Of a DNA stretch of 64,000 bases, positions 1-11,729 are shown piece after piece (position 1 is the first letter of the stretch; each line of letters begins with the position of its first letter). The translations under genes were made by a program, and so were the position numbers. The notes under the pieces were generated by a model that did no database searches, was not told the origin of the DNA, and was given only the letters and a program-made list of their open reading frames with translations. The DNA is from Pseudofabraea citricarpa (taxonomy: Eukaryota > Ascomycota > Leotiomycetes > Helotiales > Dermateaceae), in contig JAPWGK010000001.1 in assembly GCA_029641185.1 (NCBI GenBank), positions 1,872,501 through 1,936,500 of the forward strand, in the 5' to 3' direction.

Positions 1-7
1 CTAATAG

Positions 8-319
8 TTTACAAATTGGCTTGTTGCTTTCACCACTCCTATTTTCCTCGCACACTCAAGCTACGGGGCATACTTCCTATTTGGGGGGGTTTCCTTGCTT
101 AGTGTCATAGTTCTCGCAATGTACATGCCAGAGACGAGAGGTTATTCTCTTGAGTACATTCAAGAAGGGTTCCAGGCCCTGGCAACGAACAGCCGAGAGG
201 AGAGGAGTCGAGTCAGAAGGTTCTTGTCTGGACCTGTGCTACCGAATACTGAACTGGCGCTTGCGAGCTCGAGCGAACTTACTGGAGGTATAATGAGAAT
301 AGAACTAGGGAGTGTGTGA
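8..319 (+). CDS. MFS sugar transporter, C-terminal exon (cut by window edge)
   Basis: This is the last exon of a major facilitator superfamily sugar porter whose body lies left of the window. An intron end (ctaatag) precedes base 8, and the frame then stays open to the stop at 317-319. The visible protein has the last membrane helix (GAYFLFGGVSLLSVIVLAMYM) followed at once by PETRGYSLE, the family signature after helix 12 (usually PETKGRTLE), and a short hydrophilic cytoplasmic tail. Family members carry sugars across the plasma membrane by proton symport or facilitated diffusion; the substrate cannot be read from this fragment. The PET(R/K)GYSLE form is shared with the transporter at 41,718-43,347, so the two may belong to one subfamily. 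Confidence 0.75.
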   Translation, partial: FTNWLVAFTTPIFLAHSSYGAYFLFGGVSLLSVIVLAMYMPETRGYSLEYIQEGFQALATNSREERSRVRRFLSGPVLPNTELALASSSELTGGIMRIELGSV

Positions 320-579
320 GATGAATAGCGTCTCGAATATTAACCGACTTGGGAGAAGGCGGGGTGTTGTCTCTTAACTTTCGTACGAGGTTGCTAGATG
401 GAGTGGCTTATCTTTCCTTTTATCTCGTGTTCTCTGTTTTTCTTCGGGTTGATACAGCAATACAAAGTAGTCTATACACCATAAAAGACCGGGACAGATT
501 ATATAGACAAAAATAAATTGTTCAAGGACGTATCATACTACGTACCCTAGTTGGTGGTGCTAAAAGTACAAAGCTGCTG

Positions 580-1927
580 TCATGCATCACTTCTCGCTCT
601 CGGCCGAGAATAATTGATAGTCACATCGACTGTTCTCTGAATCTCCATGCGCACATGTACATCATCATCTTGAGTCAAAATACTTGACGCATCACTTCGC
701 AATATCGATCCACCTTTACCAGCCTCTTCGTCGTCAAAACGTTTAAATCTCTGATTTCGACCTGCGTGTGTTCTTGTCAGCATATCTATTTATTAACCAT
801 ATGTTGGCGTGCCCTGCACTCACTCAAAATATGGTTTTCTTCTCCTGAGCCATTCCTGCTGGTATCAAATCCTGCCAAATTGAATGCGCGAAGAAGAGGT
901 CGGATGGTAACCAATGAGGCTGCAATAATAGCCACTCCAGGCTCGACGAGGGTCCAAATCATTGAGTTTGTGGCCATGACTATAGAAATCATATTATCAG
1001 CCAAAACTGCATGTTACGAGAGAGTTGTCTGGTAGCCAGGCTTACAGAGGATGTCTTGAACTTTGGTAAGGTCTCTCAAGAACGAGATCCGTATGATGGT
1101 GGCAATGCTAGCACTGGAATCATGAAAAATCAGCAGACTGCAGGGCTTGTAGCGATGCATAGGTAACCCACAAGACTCCGAGGGAGAGAATTACCCCCAC
1201 GGACAATTTCTTCTGCAGACTCATGTTAATATTCCATATCATTGGAATCGGCAGCAGTGCATATAGCCAGTCGCTAGTAATTGACATTGTTGATAGTGCG
1301 TATGCCACGTAGATCAGTTTTCGGGTGCCTGCGCACTTCGCACCCTTGATAGTGAAGTTCCATTGCGCCTCGACCGGAGTGCATTGAAATACACTGTAGA
1401 AGAAGATGCCTAGTGACATGATTGTCACAATGGCAATGCTGATTCTCAGAATCCATATGTAAACAGAGCTAACGGCAAGCCTAAGGAGTAATACGCAGAC
1501 GCTCCATTTTATAAGCAACATGTTGACAATATAGGTTAGGAGGGCCAGTGATTGGAACTGTATGTGGTGTCAATGGCATGATAAGACTTTGCTGGGGAGT
1601 TAAATATGAACCTTCATGGACTGAATGACATTGTCCTGGGATATGACTGAATTGTGATGGCCCATGCCATAATGGAGGCCTCGGAGAGAACAAGCACAGG
1701 AGACGGTGAAGACGGCCTTGTCAAACGTTAGCTATATTTCTTTCGTCTTCATAGCCACCTATCTCTGAGCGCACCTGAGCTGCTATGATCAACCAGTCAT
1801 CAGCTTGGAATGCCTTGGTGAGTTTTATGCGCACGAAGCATCTCAAAGCAACAGAGATATAGGTAAATATCAGAAGTATCGTGCAAACTACAATCAGATA
1901 GTTGCCATTGTAATCATCCGGAGACAT
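580..1927 (-). CDS. PTH11-like seven-helix membrane protein (fungal rhodopsin-fold family)
   Basis: Six exons join in frame to 358 residues: 1927-1775, 1716-1612, 1557-1172, 1113-1046, 1006-824 and 761-580. The ATG at 1927 starts a protein that enters the first helix after about ten residues. Seven hydrophobic stretches follow. Family landmarks are the early AFQADDWLIIAAQ, the QCTPVEAQWNF segment between helices, and IWTLVEPGVAIIAASLVTIRPLL in the last helix. The polar tail carries SILRSDASSILTQDDDV. Members are integral plasma-membrane proteins related to the Magnaporthe Pth11 receptor; most have no known ligand. There is no N-terminal CFEM cysteine domain, so this is the short, rhodopsin-domain-only type. 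Intron 4 (1007-1045) is only 39 bases, unusually short, yet it has a clean donor, a cgtaac branch and an acceptor. Confidence 0.82.
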
Positions 1928-4166
1928 CTGCGACAATCTCGATCCGGTCTGGTAGGGCGTATGTCGAGTGAATGAACTGGTGACTGGGCAGCAGTCATGG
2001 ACTATAGTTGGACTAGTAAATGAGCATCGAGAGTAGTGCACCGAGATATGGCTGAGAGATCCTCGCGACCAAGGCAAGGCTGGGGAGACAGGATCGTGGG
2101 GGACTTTCAGGAACGAAGACTAAATACAGTTCTCCCGATTCATGACGAGGATCCCAAACAGGCAACAGGCAACAGGCAACAGACCAAGCAAGAAACAAGG
2201 AGTGAAAAGGCAGAGCGAAATGCGAGAAAACGAAGAAGAGAAGTACTTGCGAGGAATTGGGAGCAGGAGCAGGAGCAGGAGCAGAGAGAGATGCAGTACA
2301 TTTACGAACCTGCCTGCCAAGCCTAGCGCCGTTATGCAGCAAGTAGGGTGTCATGGACCGTTGCATCTAATCCAGAAAGCCGGCGGCTTTGTCAGGAACA
2401 GCGAGAAAAGTCTTACGTTACGAGTCCTGCTGAGGCTACCCCATAATACCACATCGTGGCCCGGGCGAGGCGCTCAAGGCCGATCGAGGTGCAGGAGCAA
2501 GTCAGGTACCCGCAGTCCATTCACATCCTGCCTCCACGTGGATTGAGAATTTGAGGGCGAGGCATAACTTCGCGACCACGATACCCTTAGCGAGGAGGAG
2601 CACTGAAACGAGAAGCATCCCACCGATCTGAGCAGCAGAAGCAGCAGAACCATCGCGGCTGATCCCCTCTCGTTTCAACGACAAAGCCTAATAGCGGCTG
2701 CAATTCTCAAGATGCCATCGCTTTTTCATAAGTGAGAAGTCCTTCTTTTCCGCCCACAAGGGAGCGAGGGAGCGCAGGTAACTGAGCAAGCAGGCTATGT
2801 ATAGATAGCATGGCGGGGCGTTCGTCGCATCTTCAGCCGAATCATCGATCCTCCTTGCCTGAGATAAGGCTTCGCTCGGAAACCCAAGTGGCGCCATACA
2901 GTAGGCAAGGTGGAAATAATGGGATGCGAGCAGCTGTTCTATTGAAGTTGTCTGATGTATCGGCCCAGCTGTGTGGGTGGGCAGCTGTCAACCGAGGCCC
3001 CAAGCCGAGATTCTACTGTACATGGCAAATCCTTCTCGTTTCGCACTGTAACACTGATGTTAGCTAGCAACACTCCGAATCCTCCGAACCCTTAGGATCC
3101 GCACTTATGCACGGGGGACAGAATGGCTTTTCCGGCCTCGCTCAGAACCCCGACAGATCCGTTGGAACCAATGTTTTCTGCCAGCAGGTGAAGTAAAACA
3201 CCCATAGTATTGCGTCGGTTAAATGCTCCCAGATCATTGCCACGACTGCTGTTACTTTAGATCTGACAGCCGATGCAGCATCCTCGCTTATCGTTACGCG
3301 TGCTGCTCGAGACTAGGTAGACTATGAGACACGTGGTTACGAATGCCCCAGGTATAAATATGAATCTCAATCATTCGTGTTTCTGGAAAGGAAGTAGAAG
3401 AAGAAGAAAAAAGAATATTCGGTTGCTTGCTCCCCCTAATAAAACCATGCCCAGGATCGTTGCAGATTGTATACGGAAGGCGGATACTTGGACGAGGAGC
3501 TCCATGTTTCCATGTCTTACACTTGGATGTAGCATTTCTTTAAACAGAGCAGTACTATCTATCTATGTGTTTTGCTCATCCCCTTCCAGAAACATGGCCT
3601 CAAGATAGTTCTTGAATTACTGGTTGCCTGGATCGCTCGAGCAGAAGACCTGCAAACCACCTTGCAACGACAAGACGATATTATTGAGGCCCTACCAGGA
3701 GTCAGCAGTACTTACATAGAATGATCGGCGATTTCAAATGAAGAGTGTACACTGGACTAGCTCTCTTGCTGTCCCAAATAAAATACAAGGGAGGGGAGGG
3801 GGGTGGGGTTGCTGTATTATGTTTGGCTCTTTGCGCTTGGAGGTTGGTGGTTGTGTGATTAATAAGGATGCGTAAATTGGGTTTGACGAGAAATAAATAG
3901 CAGCTGATTCGAAGCGCACTGAACGTCTCAAATAGCTACCTGTGTCTTCCTATGAAAAGATAATCTGGATAAATAAACGTCACATATGACGTTTCTAGTA
4001 TCACTCCTGTTATACATCTTATTGGCTCATAATACTGGAGTTGGTGCCATAAGCTATCTCTATCCCGGGAAGCTGTTATTTGTAATTCCACTTGCATTCT
4101 CAATCATATGTACACATAGCCATGCATTCCGAGCACTCAGACTGTTACTTGTTGGACAGTCGAAAA
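1928..4166. other. Intergenic stretch, no gene recognised
   Basis: I see no protein family or RNA in these 2.2 kb. Two short tandem runs stand out: gcaacag repeats at about 2160-2182 and ggagca repeats at about 2264-2287. The latter give an artificial Arg-Ser-rich frame. The right part is probably downstream sequence of the complex I gene on the minus strand, and the left part its neighbour's promoter. Confidence 0.5.
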
Positions 4167-4974
4167 TCATTTTGCATATATCTGCTTCTTCCTCAGATGA
4201 ACGGGTGTCTCTCCAGCTGGTGTGTCCGGGATGACTTTCTCAAGTTTCTGCAGCAAGTCGCAAATAGTCAGAAATATTCTTGCTCCAACGCGGAAAGTCT
4301 ACAGAATGATTGAACTCACCAAGTTGTCAAAGACACACTTATTCAGCTTCCATTCTTGTGGGCGGCATTGCCAGAGTTGTTGGTTATTGTCCTCCAAGCA
4401 AGTCCAGTGTTTGCGGAACTCTGTAAGGCAATGTTTGTTTACGTCTTCAATCCTGGTTGAACACAAAGAGGTCAGCATTTTTATCTCTTTTCCCATAATT
4501 AACATCTTCATCTAAGATTGCGCCCACATATATCCAGTTCAAGTCTGCTTGCCCTCTACCACGCAAGTGGCCCTCCCATTGGAATACATATGCGCATAGC
4601 TTTTACCTTCCAAGTACACCAAGAGACATTGTAACTTGACGAAAAAGACGTGCGCAACTTACACGGTCTTCGCACATCTTGTAACCCTGCGGCCCTCTTT
4701 TAGACAGTCGAATTCTGGCTTTCCGGGGCTATCGTTCTTGCATTGCATGAAATCGTCATTGTAAGGGCGGCATCTTGCCCCAATGAAGAAGCTCGCGGAT
4801 AGCAGAGGTGCTGAACTGGCGCCAATTTCGGGGACTGATGGGATGTCTGCAGGTAGTGGTGTGGTGTCGACCAGGACCGCCTGGTTGAATCTGCAATTGA
4901 GTGTCAGAAATTGCTTCCATACCTCATGTGAGCTGCTTAACAGCTCTCCCATACCTTGGGTTTCGGCCAGACAT
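4167..4974 (-). CDS. NADH:ubiquinone oxidoreductase (complex I) 20.8 kDa CHCH subunit, NDUFA8 family
   Basis: Four exons (4974-4955, 4890-4663, 4452-4320, 4247-4167) join in frame to 153 residues. The protein is an accessory subunit of mitochondrial complex I, located on the intermembrane-space side and folded by disulfides in two CHCH motifs. Visible signatures are the N-terminal PRFNQAVLVDTTPLPADIP and the cysteine-bearing segments CRPYNDDFMQC, FDCLKEGRRVTRC, HCLTEFRKHWTC and LWQCRPQEWKLNKC, which match the CX9C spacing of the family. It ends with IPDTPAGETPVHLR. Exon 1 is only 20 bases, so the start is found only by splicing. The second intron is long for this locus (210 bases). The gene shares a 465-base promoter with the divergently transcribed nucleoporin gene. 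Confidence 0.93.
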
Positions 4975-5439
4975 GTTGACAAGCCTGTGGTGAGAGGATG
5001 CGCTGAAGAAAGGCCGAATGAAATGATGCAGTTCAGCTTGGAAATCGAAGCTTGAGGTTGCGGCGTCCCGACCAGGTACATGCATTGGTGCCTTAGACAT
5101 AAGACATCAACACCTGGTATCCGCCCGGGCTTGAAAGACGCTTCCTGACAATAAAAATCAAGACAACCAAACCACCATCTATTGTTGCACCTACACGATT
5201 GTTCCTTTTATCAAAGGTTTCAATATTTCCTGCCGACATACTAACATAGATTCTGAGCTCCATCAATCCCGACAACGCTTCTTCCAACATAACTAACTGC
5301 GACCTGGCTGGAAACGCGCTTCGCGACTTGAGTTCCTAGAGCTACAAACCGTCGAGAAGCTGCACATGTATGCAGCGCACCGCTTTCGAGACAGTTCTAC
5401 TTGGATAACAACACCATCTATCCTACACGCACTTTCAAA
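4975..5439. promoter_or_regulatory. Divergent promoter between the complex I subunit and nucleoporin genes
   Basis: The 465 bases between two start codons that point away from each other must hold both 5' leaders and core promoters. I can see no specific factor site with confidence. The arrangement (two housekeeping genes head to head) is what supports this call. Confidence 0.6.
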
Positions 5440-6801
5440 ATGAATCTCTTTGGTTCTGCTACAGGGACTGCAAGTCAACCGCAGCAACAGACCGGTGGAT
5501 TGTTTGGAGCTTTAGGCACAAATGCAGGAAATCAGAATCAACAAAGCGGCGGAGGCCTATTCGGGGCGCAAAACAATCAGCAAACCAGTAGTGGCATCTT
5601 CGGTGGATCGACTCAGACCCAACAGACGGCGAGTAACAGCAATATCTTTGGGGCACAGAATACGCAGACGGCTCAAGGTGGTGGATTATTTGGTCAAAGT
5701 AATCAAACCAACCAGACCCAGGGGGGTGGCTTATTTGGCGGTGGTCTAGGACAGAGTCAACAAAAATCTCAAGGTGGCTTGTTTGGGGGCTCGATGCAGC
5801 AACAACCACAGCAGCAAGCCGGCGGGCTCTTCTCTCAATCTACACAACCGCAACAAAGTCTAGCTCAGTCTCAGCAGCTAGGACAGCTTGCAGCGCCTTC
5901 GTGGGTGCCAGGAAGTGGCATCAACCCTCGTTAGTTTCCCTCGATCCCCTTCTCATTGGTCTCCAGCTAATAAGTTATAGGTGAGAAGAGTGTTTCCGAG
6001 CAGATATCCTTGGTGATTGAAAAATGGAATCCCAATAATGTAAATTGCGCATTTAAATACTACTTTTACAACAAGGTTGGAGAAGATATGGCTCCATACT
6101 ATCGACCGACACCCAACGAGGATCCAAAAGCATGGGAGGATGCGTTGTCTAAGAAGCCTGGCCCTGGCTACATACCCGTGCTTTGTACTGGCTTTCAGCA
6201 AATGGGCGAACGAATCAAGATACAGCAACGATTTATTGCATCCTATAATCAACGACTTCATGAGATAAACGACTCCCTCACGCGCATCCTGCAAATCCAT
6301 GATACTAATACTAGTATTCGGATTATGGATGCCAAGAGAAAACATATCGTTTTGAAGAATCGATGCCTAGCCTTGGCGACGAAAGTACAGGTTCTCCGAA
6401 ATCGAGGATATGCACTAGGTGGTGATGAGGAGGACCTGCAACGCAAATTGCAGACACTCGAGAATAGTGTTTGTGATCCATCTCTAGGCGCAAGAGCCGA
6501 AGAGATCTGGGCGAGGATGATCAGTGTGCAAGAGCGGGCTAGGCTATTGCAGCATGAACTGGAAAGGTCTGGATCTGAGACCCACAACATTTTGGATGAG
6601 GACTTAAGCAAGAGAGCAAAAAAGGTAAGTGATATCTGCCCAAGGCCGAACAGGGCTGTGGACTAATGAATGCTCTAGATTCTCGAGGACTATCAAACGC
6701 AACTTATCCATCTCAAGAAGGAAATGGAGGCGATACAAGCAGACTATACAGAATGGGAAAAGGAGCAAGGGCCACCGACCAAAAAAACGGCAGTTCGGTA
6801 A
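5440..6801 (+). CDS. NUP57: FG nucleoporin Nup57/Nup54
   Basis: Three exons (5440-5929, 5981-6624, 6679-6801) join in frame to 418 residues. This is a central-channel component of the nuclear pore (the Nsp1-Nup57-Nup49, or Nup62-Nup54-Nup58, complex). Residues 1 to about 150 are a low-complexity Gln/Asn/Gly-rich region with nine LFG or IFG units, mostly GGLFG, which bind transport receptors. After a linker (APSWVPGSGIN) comes the Nup54 alpha/beta and coiled-coil part. It starts at VIEKWNPNNVNCAFKYYFYN and runs through long heptad-like helices to the C-terminus. The ATG at 5440 (MNLFGS) is chosen because the FG region begins there. The upstream codons in this frame are not ATG. Confidence 0.92.
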
Positions 6802-7489
6802 TTTAAGCCGGTAACACATCAACGAACTAGAAGCACCATTGGTGTAGGGAAAACATCGCTTGAATCATGGCATCGAGCGATGGGCATAATCACGTATACC
6901 ATATTAGGAGTTCAAACCCACCGCCAAAGAAACGTCGGTGTCTACATGGATCTTTGAGTGTGGAAGAACCTCCTGATCGAATACTCAACATGAATTGGAT
7001 GAGCATAACACCGTTCCGCTTTTCTCTTCCCTGTGGCCTCAAGATTGGCTTTCCGCTCAAGACAAGAATATTACCTGCAAGAATATGGTCAAGCGGGCAG
7101 TCAGGATATTAATGCTCAAGCCCATTCAAGACCCGTTCACAACAATGCCCCCAGAAACGTAGCATTTGGCTTGATGAATGGGATATACAGCTAGGTGATC
7201 AGTAAAGATTGGATACGTCCGCTCGTGAGGACCCTTGTTAATTAAATTTCAATTTCGTATGACTTCGCCCCAAAACGTGCCTCTACGCCGGATTGTCACG
7301 GGTTATCCATGACTCATAAACGATCCCTCGCTCACTACAAAATCGACGCCCTGCTATTGACATGTATGAATAATATATACTTCAGTTTTGCTGAGTGCAT
7401 CAAGATCAATTGCGCACACCTTTCTCTCTCTCTCTTTTGACTGATCCATTTCCTCCCTACCCTTCACTTCCATTCTAGAGACTGACTCA
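6802..7489. other. Intergenic; short open frames of uncertain meaning
   Basis: Between the nucleoporin stop and the acetyltransferase start there is an 81-codon open frame from an ATG at 6867. It contains a lysine/arginine-rich patch (NPPPKKRRC) that resembles a nuclear localisation signal. Two other frames are also open over about 7000-7190. I could not join these into a convincing spliced gene and recognise no family, so a small nuclear protein is possible but not supported. A CT-rich run at 7423-7438 lies just upstream of the acetyltransferase start and is a typical leader feature. Confidence 0.25.
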
Positions 7490-8260
7490 ATGTCTTCGAA
7501 AAGCACGGAACCAGCCGGCGAGGATATCACTGGCATCCCAGCCTTGGACCCCTCTCCAGTGGTTCTTACCGGCAGGCACTGCATTCTGACCCCATTGTCT
7601 CCTGAGCACAGTCCAGATCTATACATAAATGTAGGAGGCGTAGATAACGCTTTACTCTGGACTTATCTGCCTAGAGGACCGTATGTAGATGAGGAGTCAT
7701 TTGCCGAGCACATAAATTTCCTCTGCCAGGGTCGGCCATTCTACACATTTGTCATCTGGTCACCGAGTGACTTCCACGTCAGCAACCAGAAGATGCAGAC
7801 AGCTCCTGGCTACAAACCTGCCACGCCAATTGGCCTCATCGCCTTTCTAAATATTGTGCCCGAGCACCGTAGTATTGAAATTGGTCATGTTCTATTCCCC
7901 AAGATACTGCAGCGGACCACGGCCGCGACCGAGGCGGTTTATCTTCTGGTCAAGCATTGCTTTGAGGATCTCCATTACCTGAGGGTCGAGTGGAAGGCTA
8001 ATAATCATAATGAGCCGAGTAAGAGAGCGGCATTGCGATTTGGCTTTGTTTTTGAGGGTGTTTTTAAAAAACATATGATTGTTAAAGGGAAGCGCAGAGA
8101 TACTGCTTGGTTTTCAATCACAGACGATGAATGGTATTATGGGGGAGTGAAATCAGCATTTGAGAGTTGGCTCGCGGATGAGAACTTCGAGGAGGGAGAG
8201 CAAAGGAAAAGACTAGAGGACTTCAGAAGTATAAATATCAGGTCTACAACTTCACAGTAG
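7490..8260 (+). CDS. GNAT-family N-acetyltransferase
   Basis: An intron-less gene of 256 residues. The layout is that of the acetyltransf_3 group of GNAT enzymes, which move an acetyl group from acetyl-CoA to an amine on a small molecule or protein. An N-terminal strand region (VVLTGRHCILTPLSPEHSPDLY) is followed by central strands ending GLIAFLNIVPEHRSIEIGHVLFPKIL. The acetyl-CoA-binding turn and helix (QRTTAATEAVYLLVKHCFE) come next. Last is the C-terminal block RVEWKANNHNEPSKRAALRFGFVFEGVF, the N-x-x-S-x-x-A-x-x-x-G-F-x-x-E-G motif of this group. The substrate is unknown. The gene converges on the acyl-CoA synthetase, with 140 bases between the two stops. Confidence 0.88.
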   Translation: MSSKSTEPAGEDITGIPALDPSPVVLTGRHCILTPLSPEHSPDLYINVGGVDNALLWTYLPRGPYVDEESFAEHINFLCQGRPFYTFVIWSPSDFHVSNQKMQTAPGYKPATPIGLIAFLNIVPEHRSIEIGHVLFPKILQRTTAATEAVYLLVKHCFEDLHYLRVEWKANNHNEPSKRAALRFGFVFEGVFKKHMIVKGKRRDTAWFSITDDEWYYGGVKSAFESWLADENFEEGEQRKRLEDFRSINIRSTTSQ

Positions 8261-8400
8261 GGGTTCTGGTTGCAATAGAATGGTACCGAAAATATTGACT
8301 AGCTTTTTGCCTTCTCATGAAACTCAATGCATATGATTGAGGTATAGAAGTAAAAAGTATTCCCCGAGTCCCTATGAATATCGTGACTTGGCTTCTTAGG

Positions 8401-10455
8401 TCATGTCTTAAGCAATCTAATACCCTCTTCTTTGAGTTTGTACTTCTGGATCTTCCCACTGGCTGTCTTGGGATATTCTTCGACCCAGAAAACATACTTG
8501 GGAGCCAGGTGGTTACTTAACCTGTTCCTGACCCAGTCGCGGATGTCGTTGGCTGTAAGGTATTTGGTACCCGAAGGGATAGCTTTATCCAGAGACGGTA
8601 ACCCCTTTGCAGCATTATCTTCTCCTACTAAAACTCCTTTGTGTACCACGATGAATGCTGCTACACACTCTCCATATCTCTCATCCGGCAGGCCAACAAC
8701 GCTGGCTTCAGCTACATACTCGTGTGCAAACAGGGCGTTTTCAACCTCTAAAGGATGGATATTCTCGCCTCCTCTAATGATGAGATCTTTCATACGGCCA
8801 GTAATTTTGACATAACCTTCTTCGTCCATGATTGCTTCATCCCCTGTGTGCATCCAGATTTTCTCGTTGCCATTTGAATCCTGCTCAACTACCCTCACTT
8901 CCTTTGTTCTTGCTTCGTCGTCCCAGTAACCTTTCATGATCAAGTACCCAGAAACCATAAGCTCTCCCTTTTCACCTATGGGCAGTGTCTTATTTGGATC
9001 AAAAACGTCTACGACTTTGGCTTCGACATGAGGCATGAGCTTCCCAACACTGTCGAGCCTCCTCTGCAGTGGGTCGTCGGGCGTTGTCATGCAAGAGACA
9101 GGAGAAGTTTCAGTCATTCCATAACATATTGTCAGCCCGGTTAGATTCAGTGTGTCATGCAGTTTCTCCATCAACTGACTGGGTACGCTACTCCCAGCAG
9201 CAATTCCCGTACGTAACTTATCGAACCCAGTATAAGGAACCACACCAGTCTTTAGTAATTCGAGTTCTGCAACAAACATAGTGGCAACGCCATAGAGGGC
9301 CGTGGCTGCTTCCTCCTGGATAGAGCGTAGTGTAGCCTCTGGATTGAACGATTCCGAGGGAAATAAGATGGCCGTCCCATGAGTCGCAGTAGCCATGTAC
9401 CCTAGGATGCAGCCAAAGCAATGAAACAACGGAGGTGGACAACATACGATATCGGAAGGTGTAAGGCCCATTCTTTCGCCAATGAAGAAGCCATTGTTGA
9501 GGATTGATCGATGGGTGAGGGAAGCTGCTTTCGGCATGGATGTTGTGCCTGAAGTGAACTGAATATTGACCACATCATCAAGCTCAAGTGTCGAGTCGGG
9601 GGTTATGAATTCGCTACCGCTTGCCGGAAGCATAAGATCATGAAAGGGAGTGGTGGATTTGAGTCGGGAAACATCGATGCGAGAAGCAGAATTATCAACA
9701 AGTATGATATTAGCAAGGGATGGTACAGACTCTGACGCAAGCTGTGCAGATTCTAGATCTGGTATTATTTGGCCGAGGAGAGTAATATTCTCCCTGGGGG
9801 CTTTATAAGGCAGACTGGTTTCGACACCAATGATCAAATGTGAAGCGGTGAGATGTGTTAAAGCCGAAATAACTTGCTTCGAGTTGAAAGCTGGGTTGAG
9901 CGGCACCTATTTGGCATTAGAATAACTTACTCAAAACATAAAAACGCCTGCCGATTGTCAAGGCCTAGTGAGGAACTTACCAAAATAGCACCAAGCTTGA
10001 ATAACGCGTATGTCGCCTACAAATGTCGTACCGAATTAGATAACAGACGCAAGTAGTTGCGGTAGGATGACATACTATGGCAAACTCCAAATTGTTTCCC
10101 AGACTGACAGCAACCCTGTCCCCCTTTCTAACGCCTAGTTGCTGCAGTCCACGACCAAGGGAGCTGCTCTTCTGGTCTAATTCCCAATAGGTAAGCCGCT
10201 GGCCTTGGCCGCGAGAGATGACTGCGGTTCGGTCACCATGCTCGCGTACAATATGCTGGAAGTGTTGCGGGACTGTGAGTTCAAGCAGAGGGGGCTGGAT
10301 TGGGAGTTGTTAGTTGGAAGGGCAGAACCATTGGATTTACACACCTGGGAGGGACCTCTGCTATAACTGGAAGTTAGTAGGTTCCGCCGTGCCAGGCTGC
10401 GGTGGGTCAAGCTTGCGAATAAACGCATGGTGTGGAAGCTGGGTGAGCGTAACAT
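8401..10455 (-). CDS. Acyl-CoA synthetase (AMP-forming), mitochondrial ACSF2-like
   Basis: Four exons (10455-10345, 10294-10076, 10016-9981, 9906-8401) join in frame to 623 residues, all at phase 0. The enzyme activates a carboxylic acid, probably a medium-chain fatty acid, to an acyl-adenylate and then an acyl-CoA. ANL-family motifs are visible in order: the P-loop FTSGTTSMPKAA (near residue 238), YGMTETSPV, HTGDEAIMDEEGYVKITGRMKDLI, GGENIHPLEVE and, at the end, PKTASGKIQKYKL with the catalytic lysine. The first about 35 residues are rich in Arg, Ser and Leu and lack acidic residues, as in a mitochondrial presequence. The P-loop reads TTS instead of TTG, a tolerated variant. Confidence 0.93.
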
Positions 10456-10801
10456 GGTAATAGGGTATCTCCTTGGGTATCACAATATCACAATACAGCT
10501 AGGGGAATCGAGTTATCACAGAACGACACCGGCAGGGTCGAAAAAGAAGGCTGATTAGTCCCACGAGGGCAAGAAGTACTCATTCATCGGATAGCCAGAA
10601 GCGGGGGGAGCTTTGGCACTCAAAATGCGGGGTCTGCCGCCGTCGCTACTTGAGTACTTCCGTACATTATTGCCGAACCTCTTGTACCCCTCTAGAAGCG
10701 AGCTGCCGACGGACAATAAGTACATCTTGTCTGTTACTGTACCTACTAGGTAGGTAGGTAGGTAGGTAGGTAGGTAGGTACTGGTTGGTACATCCACACT
10801 C
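10456..10801. other. Intergenic with a TAGG tandem repeat
   Basis: This lies between the synthetase start and the short-chain dehydrogenase stop. The tetranucleotide taggtaggtagg runs over about 10,747-10,780. Upstream are palindromic-looking GTAC words of the kind that recur at 17.5-24 kb. No gene is seen. Confidence 0.6.
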
Positions 10802-11729
10802 TTACAGGGGGTTCTGGTAGGCCGCTAGCGCTTGGTCATTCCAACTACAATGGTATTTAGAATGATTCACAGCACATCGGGACGAGACTAGGAACATACC
10901 TGAGAAACTTGCCCCCAAGATCCGACGATGCCTCGATCACCAATCGCGCCATCACGTTGCCTGGCTGTTCGGGCTTCAGCAGTTTCCCATCAGTATGTAG
11001 GCCTTTAAACTTGATCGCATCGGCTGCATCCATGACATTGAAATGTTTGCCCCGAATGTCAGCCTGCATCTCGGTATCCACAGTACCAGGACGAATGGCT
11101 ATCGTGGTGATCTCTGGCTCCTCGTTCTGGAGAGTCATGGCCAGGTGATTCAACGCTGCCTTAGAAGAGCCGTAGGGACCCCACGTAGCATACCCGTTAC
11201 CAGCTGCTCCTGAGGACGTCAGCACGATGCGGCCGTGGGTTGTACGGAGAGCTGGGATGGCTGGTGTGATCTAATGTATAATGTGAGATGCTCAGTCGCA
11301 CAGGTAGATGAGCCACAACTTACAAAAGCCAATGCACTGAAAAAGTTGATGTCAAAAAGAGCTCGCCATTCCTCTGGCGTGCTATCTGCCACGCGCCGCA
11401 CCGGGCTGAGGGTGCCGTGATTGATGATCAATCCGTCAAGACGGGAAAAGCTCTTGAGCGCAAGAGATACCACAGACGGTCCTACCTGTGCAAAGGATCA
11501 GCAGCTGTAGATGAGGCAGCGACCAAGGAAGGGCGCATACGGAGAAATCAGAGAGATCAGCGGCAACGTATTCAACCTGGCCGGGAAACTCTTCCTTGAG
11601 CTTTTGCAATGGTGCTGCGGTTCGTGCAGCGAGCACTACTTTGTTCGATCCCTTGAGCAGAAATCGCGCAGTAGCTAGACCAATGCCGCGACTGGCTCCG
11701 GTAACGATTAAGACTTTGGGGTCTGACAT
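10802..11729 (-). CDS. Short-chain dehydrogenase/reductase (SDR)
   Basis: Four exons (11729-11541, 11485-11324, 11270-10900, 10844-10802) join in frame to 254 residues, the usual length of a classical SDR. The Rossmann NAD(P)-binding motif TGASRGIG lies at residues 10-17, followed by LAARTAAPLQKL, where a charged residue after the second strand favours NADP(H). DLSDFS, the NHG form of the NNAG motif, the catalytic serine in VLTSSG, the YGSSK catalytic Tyr/Lys pair and IRPGTVDTEMQ are all present. The end, SWNDQALAAYQNPL, comes from a separate 43-base last exon and matches the closing block of fungal benzil-reductase/sepiapterin-reductase-like SDRs. The substrate is unknown. Confidence 0.92.

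Noticed and set aside
2142..2546. A 134-codon plus-strand frame with an Arg-Ser repeat
   Set aside because: The RS run is produced by a gagcag tandem repeat, which is open in several frames, and nothing else looks protein-like.
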